In this document: positions 57,524 to 64,000 of the stretch, piece by piece
Position numbering within the stretch: the first letter of the stretch is position 1
Layout: each line of letters opens with the position of its first letter
Origin: Abditibacteriaceae bacterium
Lineage (GTDB): Bacteria > Armatimonadota > Abditibacteriia > Abditibacteriales > Abditibacteriaceae
Length of the DNA: 64,000 bases
Assembly (NCBI GenBank): GCA_019239895.1
Contig: JAFAZH010000026.1
Span: 1 to 64,000 of the forward strand
Direction of reading: 5' to 3'
The notes under the pieces: generated by a model
The model's input: only the letters and a program-made list of their open reading frames with translations
Told to the model about the DNA's origin: nothing
Databases searched by the model: none
Translations under genes and position numbers: made by a program

Positions 57524-60500
57524 TCCTGCTGCATCGTCTGGTAGCGCGCAACTTCAAACAACTTTCGGAAGTCGCACTTCAATTTCCGGCCCAGGGCACC
57601 ATCCTTATCGAAGGGCATAATGAAGCGGGCAAGTCATCCCTTTTTGAAGCCGTCTTTTTTGCGCTTTATGGGCAACCACTCACCAGTGACCGTGACTATA
57701 AGATAGAAGACCTGCGCAGCTATAACGAAGATATCTTAGAAGTCGAGTTAGAATTCTCTATTGAGAATAGACGCTTTTCTATCCGCCGCAAAGTTGGCAA
57801 AAGCCACACCGTAAAATTAGTCTGTCCCGCTCTTAACGGTGAGACTGAAACGATTTCTATCCGTTCCGAAGCCAGTCGGCGCATCTTTGAAGAATTACGC
57901 CTGACCTCGGATGCTTTGCTTAATACCTGCTTTGTCGAACAGAAGCGACTGGAACGGTTAGAAGACCTGCACGCCGAAGCTCGCCGTGCCACCATCAACG
58001 AACTGCTGAACCTGCGCGTCCTCACCCAGTTAGAAGCCGAATACAAAGTCACTAAAGAAGACCGTGATACGCTCGACACGCTGCGCAAGAGCGTTCATGT
58101 GGCACGTTTAGATGCAGCCCTGCCCGACTTAGAGAAGGCTGTGCATTCCGCGCAGCAATGTCTACTCTATGCACGCCTCTGCGAAGCCGCAGCCAGACAG
58201 GAGCAATGGCAACAAGACGTAGCAGCAGCGGCCCAACGGCAGCAGGAGATAGCAGGGGAACGGGCCACCATTGCGCAGAGTTTAACGACAGCCACAAAAT
58301 TGCAAGCGCAGTTAGATGCCGTTGATGCGGAGTTAGCCTGGCGTTTAGAAGCCTGGCAAGAGACGCGCACCACCTACGAGCAAGCAACAGCACGCATTGA
58401 AACCTTACAACTACTACAATCAACCCTACCCCAACGCAAGGCAAAACTTTACCAGTGGCGCGAGCTAAAAGAAAAACTTGCTCGTTTGGAAGCTTTAGAA
58501 AAACATGGGCTGGAATTACAGTTAACCCAGCAGCAACAGCAAGCGCGGTTAGAGCATTACGATCAAGTCTGGCAAGACTGGCAAAAGGGTGAAGTTATGC
58601 TTCAAGCTTTGATCTGCCAGCGACAGAATATGCAAACCGCGTTAATTCAGGCCGAAACGCAATGGCAAGAATATCAAGCTGCCGAGCAAAGATTATCCCG
58701 CCTGGCTTTGTTGCAACAACATCTAAAGGTCGCTGAGGCTGCGGGGCGCGAAGTGCAAGGAATAGAAACTCTGCTGGCCCAGGCACAGAATCACGCCGCG
58801 CTACTGCCAGAGTTACAATCACGCCTGGTAAATTTAGAAGCAGCCGAGCGTCGCCTGCGCCTGGCCGAAGAAACTCGCCACGCCGTGCAACAAGTTGAAG
58901 CGTCTCTCACTCACACAGCGCGGCAACAGCTACCAACGCAACTTATTGCTTCTATCCTGGCCGATGTTCAGGCTCAAAGAGAAGCGACTCAGGTACGCAT
59001 TGAATCTTCGCCCATTGAAGATGTCTTTGCCTCACAAGTGCTGGCGACTTTAGACAAAGTCACTCGCCATGCTGAATTACTGCGAGAAACTCTGGTGGAT
59101 GGTGAAGCTATTGAGGCAACTGACCGCTTAGAGCAACTGAGTCAAGAACAACAGCGATTGCAAGCCGAACTGCAAGCCGCCGCTGACTTGCCACAAACCT
59201 TGCAGGAGTTAGGAGTCGCCCCTGACCTCGATAGTGTGCGGGGTGCTTTGCAAGCCTTACGTCATAAGTTAGAGGATTGCACCACTCATGCAGCCATGCT
59301 TGATTCCTTGACTCTTCAGCACAACGAAAAATCTATTCAATGGGAGCAAGAGCAGCAGCATGTCACAGTTTTGCTACAGGAATTAGCCTTATCAGATAAA
59401 GATACTGCTGTTTGGTTAGAGGCGGCCACTCAAGAACATGCCGCTCTCCAGGCAGTCCTTATCGAGCAAGCAAGCGCGAACTTACCAGAACAGGTGCGCC
59501 AGGCCCGTGAGACCTTGGGACAAATCGATAAAGAGCAAGCTCGCTTGGAAGCAGAGCAGCAAAGCCGCAAGGCTGAATTGGAAAAGCAGTCGCGCTCCAC
59601 GTTAGAGGCAGAGCTAAATCAATCAGTGCAGCAGATAAGGGCAAACAGCACAGAGCAGGAATTGCTCAAGGATGTACGTCCGGTTTTACAGCAAAATGAT
59701 TTACCGCTTACTGCATCTGCTTTGCAAACTCATTTAGCTCTTTTAGAACAACAATGGCAGCAAGATCAAGCAGCCGCCCAGGAATTACCCTCAGTTCAGC
59801 AAGTGGGACAACAACTGGCAGAGACGCTATCAAATAAAGCCAGAGAATTTGGCCAAGCCTGGCAAGCAGTCTTGCACAACGAACCACCGGAAGTTCTGAG
59901 CGATGCCGCAGCCCGCTTACAGCAGATCAGACTGATAATTACGAATGATTTAGCTCAACTCCATCCAGCAACTTCTCGCGCCAGGGATAGCGAGTTACAG
60001 CAACAAGCCGAGAGCTTGAACCAAATTATCATTACGCGCCGCCATCAACAAGAAGAAGCACAGAACGAGCAAGTTGTGCTGTGCCAGGAACTGGGCATTG
60101 ACGCTGCTAAGCCGCTGGAATATCTTGCCACTCGTTATCCAGAATTTGGACAAGCGTCGCAACACGACTCGCCAGCCTGGGAGAGAGTATTGCATGAACG
60201 TCAGGAGGCTGTGCGCGATAACCGTAGCCAACGTCGGGCAGAAGCTCAGGCTTTAGGGGTAGGAGAAGAACCACTTGATTTAAGTGAAGCAGAAACCGCA
60301 CGCAATGAAGCAGAAAAGCATATTGCGGTTAAGCGACGGGCCAGCGAGATCGTCAACCGCACCCGCCAATCCATTGTGAGCCGCGTCATGCCGCTGACGA
60401 TGCAGAATATGCGTCAGTTGTTGCCTTTGCTTACAGATGGCCGCTATCAGGATGTGCTGTGGGATGAAGAGAATAATTATCTGGCCGTGTATGACAGCCG

Positions 60501-60831
60501 CGCCCATGCGTTTCAACGCAAGCGAGTTTTTTCCGGCGGCGCACGAGACCAAATCTCCCTGGCTTTACGTCTCGCCTTTGCATTAGCCACTTTACCTGGT
60601 GAGCATAATATCCGTCCCGGCTGGTTATTCTTAGATGAACCGCTCAGCAGTTTCGACCGCAGGCGCACTCAAGCCCTGGTAGATTTACTGACCCAGGGCG
60701 CGATTCGTCGCCACTTCGCCCAGATATTTCTGGTGTCCCATAGCGAGTCTTTCGAGCCTGCACAATTTGATTACCGCTTGCGCTTAGAAGGTGGTCACAT
60801 TGTAGAAAGCACCCTACCGGAGAAAAACTAA
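57520..60831 (+). CDS. sbcC: SbcC/Rad50-type SMC ATPase
   Basis: A 1103-aa ATPase partner of SbcD. Walker A is GHNEAGKSS (residues 32-40). A coiled coil rich in Gln, Leu and Glu runs over about 200-900. The ABC signature FSGGARDQISLALRLA is near residue 1004, Walker B is WLFLDEPLSSFD near 1035, and the last His-loop is FLVSHSESF. The zinc-hook motif CxxC expected at the centre of the coiled coil is not present; the few Cys (e.g. LEDCTTHA near 590) are isolated. Dimer joining at the hook may therefore use another mode. Length is normal. It is the second gene of the sbcDC operon. Confidence 0.93.
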   Translation: MILLHRLVARNFKQLSEVALQFPAQGTILIEGHNEAGKSSLFEAVFFALYGQPLTSDRDYKIEDLRSYNEDILEVELEFSIENRRFSIRRKVGKSHTVKLVCPALNGETETISIRSEASRRIFEELRLTSDALLNTCFVEQKRLERLEDLHAEARRATINELLNLRVLTQLEAEYKVTKEDRDTLDTLRKSVHVARLDAALPDLEKAVHSAQQCLLYARLCEAAARQEQWQQDVAAAAQRQQEIAGERATIAQSLTTATKLQAQLDAVDAELAWRLEAWQETRTTYEQATARIETLQLLQSTLPQRKAKLYQWRELKEKLARLEALEKHGLELQLTQQQQQARLEHYDQVWQDWQKGEVMLQALICQRQNMQTALIQAETQWQEYQAAEQRLSRLALLQQHLKVAEAAGREVQGIETLLAQAQNHAALLPELQSRLVNLEAAERRLRLAEETRHAVQQVEASLTHTARQQLPTQLIASILADVQAQREATQVRIESSPIEDVFASQVLATLDKVTRHAELLRETLVDGEAIEATDRLEQLSQEQQRLQAELQAAADLPQTLQELGVAPDLDSVRGALQALRHKLEDCTTHAAMLDSLTLQHNEKSIQWEQEQQHVTVLLQELALSDKDTAVWLEAATQEHAALQAVLIEQASANLPEQVRQARETLGQIDKEQARLEAEQQSRKAELEKQSRSTLEAELNQSVQQIRANSTEQELLKDVRPVLQQNDLPLTASALQTHLALLEQQWQQDQAAAQELPSVQQVGQQLAETLSNKAREFGQAWQAVLHNEPPEVLSDAAARLQQIRLIITNDLAQLHPATSRARDSELQQQAESLNQIIITRRHQQEEAQNEQVVLCQELGIDAAKPLEYLATRYPEFGQASQHDSPAWERVLHERQEAVRDNRSQRRAEAQALGVGEEPLDLSEAETARNEAEKHIAVKRRASEIVNRTRQSIVSRVMPLTMQNMRQLLPLLTDGRYQDVLWDEENNYLAVYDSRAHAFQRKRVFSGGARDQISLALRLAFALATLPGEHNIRPGWLFLDEPLSSFDRRRTQALVDLLTQGAIRRHFAQIFLVSHSESFEPAQFDYRLRLEGGHIVESTLPEKN

Positions 60832-60832
60832 A

Positions 60833-60974
60833 TTAACCACAGAGACACAGAGGTTTTGAGAGGGGGACGAGGATAGCAGAGCGAAGATGGAGGATAGCAG
60901 ATGCTCTACCAGAGGTCTTTCGATTTTCTAACCTCTATTCTCCATCCTCAAAATCTCTGTGTCTCTGTGGTTAA
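60833..60974. repeat. Family A palindrome without gene (empty version)
   Basis: Ends TTAACCACAGAGACACAGAG (60833) and its reverse complement (to 60974) match in 28 of 29 bp and are related to the 33-bp repeats that enclose the GxxExxY gene (13228-13778). The centre holds GAGGATAGC/TGGAGGATAGC words like family G. It starts 1 nt after the sbcC stop and ends 17 nt before the next start. Confidence 0.9.
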
Positions 60975-60991
60975 AAGCGTTAGGAGAATAT

Positions 60992-61675
60992 ATGCAATTG
61001 ACTTGGTTTGGCCATGCGGCATTTTTGATTGAGACCCAAACACCCGACGGCACCGTGAGGATTATTACCGATCCGTTCTCGTCTCAAACCGGTTATGCGC
61101 CGATTAATGAAAGTGCGGATGTCGTCACGCTCTCGCATGAAAACCCTAAATATCATTCGTGCTTAACAGAGCTTCAAGGGCAACCTGAAATCGTGCAGGG
61201 GTTGGAAATTGTGGGTCAAGTTGTCGAGACACATGGCCTGCGCATTGGGGCGGTGCCTGTCTTTGAAAGCTACGACTTTGAACAGCGTAAAGGCGAAGGG
61301 CCAAATACCATGATCTGGCTTGAAAGCGAAGGGCTGCGTGTGTTGCACATGGGCGATGTGGGTCATCGGCTGGATGACACTTCACTTGCGGCCTGTGGCC
61401 CAGTGGATATTCTGTTGGCACCAACTGGGGGTAAGCCAACTATCGGATTGGCAGACCTGCAAGATTTCATCCATCGCTTACAGCCCCGCCTGGTGCTACC
61501 CATGCATTACGGCACCGCCAAAGTGGATATGAAGATTCTGCCTATCGGGGCTTTCACGGCGTTGTTTTCGGCGGAACAGGTGCAACACGTAGCTGCGCCA
61601 ACTTTGGTGGTCTCGCCAGATGAGTTAGCTGCCTACTCGACACCCCAAATTCGCGTCTTGCAGCACGCTCGATAA
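60992..61675 (+). CDS. MBL-fold metal-dependent hydrolase (UlaG/UPF0173-like)
   Basis: A 227-aa protein of the metallo-beta-lactamase fold. It begins MQLTWFGHAAFLIETQTPDG, followed by RIITDPF. It continues with the modified metal motif TLSHENPKYHS where classical members have HxHxDH, and GLRVLHMGDVGHR and LVLPMHYGTAKVD near the end. The altered motif is common in this subgroup and may change metal use. The substrate is unknown; the related UlaG acts on a lactone. The start at ATG 60992 is set by TTAGGAGAA upstream; the frame is open to 60959 but those codons lie in the family A repeat. It is convergent with the kinase gene. Confidence 0.88.
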   Translation: MQLTWFGHAAFLIETQTPDGTVRIITDPFSSQTGYAPINESADVVTLSHENPKYHSCLTELQGQPEIVQGLEIVGQVVETHGLRIGAVPVFESYDFEQRKGEGPNTMIWLESEGLRVLHMGDVGHRLDDTSLAACGPVDILLAPTGGKPTIGLADLQDFIHRLQPRLVLPMHYGTAKVDMKILPIGAFTALFSAEQVQHVAAPTLVVSPDELAAYSTPQIRVLQHAR

Positions 61676-61701
61676 GACGATGTTACCTCAATCTCTATTA
61701 T

Positions 61702-63993
61702 TTAAGCCGCTTTGCCATCTACCCCACGAACGAGATTAGCGACAGTCGTCACAAGCTGTTCCGGGTCAAGTGGCTTAGCAATGTGTTGTTGATAGCCTGC
61801 GCGTAGCACCTTTGCACGGTCTTCATCTTTGGCATAGGCCGTGACAGCAAGCGCGGGAATTGTGCCGCCGCGTTCTGGCTTTAAAGCGCGCACGCGCCGG
61901 ATAAGAGCATAACCGTCTTCATCTGGCATTCCAATGTCGCTGAGCAGGATGTCTGGCTTTAAGTTATCTATGGCTTCCATTGCCTGCGCCACTGAGGCAA
62001 CAGTTACCACTTCCGCGTCGCAGTTGGTCAGAATTGTGGAAACGAGAAATCGTGCGTCTGGCTCATCATCCACGACCAACACATGCAAGCCCGCTAAGGA
62101 TGGAGGACATGACAAATTATCCAACGTGCCGTCTGTTTGCTGTGTCGGGGGCTTGCCATCCAACATGTTAATAGCATGAGCTGTCCTCTCCTGACCAACT
62201 TCTCCACTAAGCACAGCAGTGGTGGCTTCGTCCTGTACAGCGTCACGGGGCAGTTGGACGACAAAAGTTGCGCCGTGCCCTTCACCTTCACTCTGCACTC
62301 TTACTTTTCCGCCATGCAACTCCACTAGATGATGCACAATGGCTAACCCCAGACCCAAGCCACCGAAGGCTCGTGTCATGGAGGAATCCGCCTGGCGGAA
62401 GCGGTCGAACACATGGGGCAGAAATTCGGGGTTAATACCCTTCCCGTTATCCCTCACGGTAATGTAAGCCCAATCATTGTCCTGGCTTAGTTCTACCACG
62501 GCCCAACCGCCAGTCGGCGTAAATTTAATGGCATTGGAAAGCAGGTTCAAGACGACCTGTTGCAACCGGTGCGGATCACCAGAGATAGCACTCACATCAG
62601 GCTGGAATTCTGTGCGCAGTGTAATTTCCTTAGCTTCGGCAGAGGGGCGCACCGATTCTAAAGCCGCTTCAATAACGCTCTGCAAATCAACCGCGCGCAG
62701 TTCCAAGCGCAGCTTGCCCGTAATGGCACGGGAGACTTCCAGTAAATCTTCGATCAATTGCGTCTGGGCTTTGGTATTACGCTCGATGGCTTCTAAAGCC
62801 TGCGTTGTCATTGTCTCATCAAGTCGCCCGGAGCGGAGCAAGTGAATCCAGCCGACCATAGCCGTCAGCGGTGTGCGTAGCTCATGCGAGAGCGTGGCCA
62901 GAAACACGTCTTTGGCGCGGTTAGCTTCCTGGGCCTCGCCATACAGGCGGGCATTATCTACGGCCAGGGCAGCACGCCGCGCCAGATTCTCCGCAAGGTT
63001 TAAATCAGCTTCAGTATAAAGACGCTCCGATTCCGAAATGCCAAAGGAAATCGCACCCAGGGTGCGGTCGCGCGCCACTAAGGGCACAACCATGCCCGAT
63101 TTGAGATATAGCTCGCGCAAGATGTTCAGGTGTTCTGCATCGCGTGCGACTGCTTGTAAGAGGGCTTCGGGAATCTGGTCGAAGATGGCTGATTTACCAC
63201 TGCGGATCACGCGCGGAATACCTTCGGGATCATCCAGGTGATTGGGATAGCGGTGGCTCACCGCCCAGCCGTAACTCACCTTAGCCGGGTCAACATGTGC
63301 TACCGCCACGCGACGGAGTGATTCATTTTCCTCTATGATGTCAACGACACACCAGTCGGCCAGTTGTGGCACCACCAAACGCGCCACGCTCGCCAGGGTT
63401 TCCTTGTAGTCCAACGAAGAAGCGAGAACCGCACTGGCTTGAGCCAGAAATGCATCCCTTCGCTGCTCCTCTTGGGCTGCGCTATAAAGACGGGCATTAT
63501 CCACAGCCAGCGCGGCACGGCGTGTCAGGTCTTCGGCCCGTGTCAAATCAATGGCGTTGTAGCGGCGGCTCCCTTTGGTAGATATAAAGGAAATCGCGCC
63601 CAAGATATGATCTCGTGCCATCAATGGCACAATCATCGCGGATTGGAATTTCAATTCGTCGCGCAGAATGCGCAGATGGTTTTCGTCCTGCGTAATAGCC
63701 GCTAAAAATTCTTCTGAAAGTTCTGGCAACAACACGGACTGCCCGGTCTCTAACACTTCCAGGGCCGGATGTGGCAGTCCCGGTGCTGGCGGGTAACGGC
63801 GCTGCAATTCGTGCATTAAGTCTTCTTGCACAGGATCAGCATGGGCTACGGCCAGACGGCATACCGCACCATTCTTTTCGACCATATCAACGATACATAA
63901 ATCCGAAAGATGGGCTACCGCCAGACGCGCTACGCTGGCGAGTGTCGTTTCGTAATCCAGCGAGGCAGCTAACAACGCACTGGCTTCAGCCAT
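61702..63993 (-). CDS. Hybrid histidine kinase with GAF domains, partial at window edge
   Basis: At least 763 residues are visible; the frame continues past the window end, so the N-terminus is missing. Two GAF-type sensor domains (each with SLDYETTLASVARLAV or SLDYKETLASVARLVV) precede HisKA FLATLSHELRTPLTAMVGWI and HATPase blocks (LLSNAIKFTPTGG, VRDNGKGINPEFL, FGGLGLGLAIV). A C-terminal receiver domain follows: VLVVDDEPDARFLV, phospho-Asp in LLSDIGMPDEDGYA, and Lys in HIAKPLDP. It is a cytoplasmic or membrane-linked hybrid kinase; the signal is unknown. The near-identical starts of the two GAF units show recent duplication. Confidence 0.93.
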   Translation of the reverse strand: MAEASALLAASLDYETTLASVARLAVAHLSDLCIVDMVEKNGAVCRLAVAHADPVQEDLMHELQRRYPPAPGLPHPALEVLETGQSVLLPELSEEFLAAITQDENHLRILRDELKFQSAMIVPLMARDHILGAISFISTKGSRRYNAIDLTRAEDLTRRAALAVDNARLYSAAQEEQRRDAFLAQASAVLASSLDYKETLASVARLVVPQLADWCVVDIIEENESLRRVAVAHVDPAKVSYGWAVSHRYPNHLDDPEGIPRVIRSGKSAIFDQIPEALLQAVARDAEHLNILRELYLKSGMVVPLVARDRTLGAISFGISESERLYTEADLNLAENLARRAALAVDNARLYGEAQEANRAKDVFLATLSHELRTPLTAMVGWIHLLRSGRLDETMTTQALEAIERNTKAQTQLIEDLLEVSRAITGKLRLELRAVDLQSVIEAALESVRPSAEAKEITLRTEFQPDVSAISGDPHRLQQVVLNLLSNAIKFTPTGGWAVVELSQDNDWAYITVRDNGKGINPEFLPHVFDRFRQADSSMTRAFGGLGLGLAIVHHLVELHGGKVRVQSEGEGHGATFVVQLPRDAVQDEATTAVLSGEVGQERTAHAINMLDGKPPTQQTDGTLDNLSCPPSLAGLHVLVVDDEPDARFLVSTILTNCDAEVVTVASVAQAMEAIDNLKPDILLSDIGMPDEDGYALIRRVRALKPERGGTIPALAVTAYAKDEDRAKVLRAGYQQHIAKPLDPEQLVTTVANLVRGVDGKAA

Positions 63994-64000
63994 AAACTGA

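Overview
The window is 64 kb of bacterial chromosome at roughly 50-55 % G+C. I count about 43 protein genes, two tRNA genes (Arg-ACG and Ser-GCT) and an unusually large number of intergenic inverted repeats. No rRNA, CRISPR array, prophage or transposase is visible. The gene mix suggests an Armatimonadota-like (or similar deep-branching, diderm, heterotrophic) bacterium: a SpoIVB-type S55 peptidase in an envelope protein, an SLH-domain protein with a secretin/pilus N-domain, an outer-membrane-barrel-like protein, a sortase with its own substrate, and many secreted or carbohydrate-related proteins. This placement is inference from content, not a phylogenetic result.

Layout. 1-6.7 kb: ankyrin protein, SGNH hydrolase, GH125 mannosidase, small lipoprotein, two tRNAs, a secreted M48 peptidase translationally coupled to a 424-aa exported protein, and a NYN-domain protein. 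7-13.2 kb: a lone ABC-2 permease, DUF72 protein, TPR/C39-like fusion and GH57 enzyme. 13.2-20.6 kb: GxxExxY gene inside perfect 33-bp inverted repeats, alanine dehydrogenase, an 806-aa secreted protein, a P-loop sulfotransferase-like protein next to a class IV aminotransferase, and a sugar isomerase-like barrel. 20.7-28.1 kb (minus strand): beta-helix surface protein, a small protein, GlmS and a BtuFCD/FecBCD-type importer. 28.2-35.2 kb: sortase and substrate, flavin oxidoreductase, 1443-aa subtilase. 35.5-46.1 kb: PadR regulator with membrane partner, PyrE, SLH protein, S55/beta-propeller protein and a barrel-like protein behind a consensus promoter and a ~380-nt leader. 46.1-53.5 kb: GxGYxYP protein, xylose-isomerase-like protein, Gfo/Idh/MocA oxidoreductase, HisD, rhomboid-like protein. 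53.7-64 kb: cytochrome P460, DUF512 iron-sulfur protein, SbcD-SbcC, MBL-fold hydrolase and a hybrid histidine kinase cut by the window edge.

The most striking signal is not a gene. At least ten families of ~100-250 bp imperfect or perfect palindromes occupy the gaps. Their ends often coincide with the stop codons of flanking genes. They nest inside each other at their centres. One family has also entered the sbcD reading frame without breaking it. Two genes (GxxExxY; GxGYxYP) sit where the centre of such a palindrome would be, with the two arms acting as terminal inverted repeats, and empty versions of both palindromes exist elsewhere in the window. I read this as a hairpin-type mobile element system with occasional gene cargo. 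It coexists with an SbcCD nuclease (the enzyme that normally attacks long palindromes) whose SbcC lacks a visible CxxC zinc hook and whose SbcD carries a palindrome itself.

Coding genes are otherwise intact. Most functions are housekeeping, envelope or sugar metabolism, with few long operons: M48 with its partner, the importer plus glmS, the PadR pair, and sbcDC.
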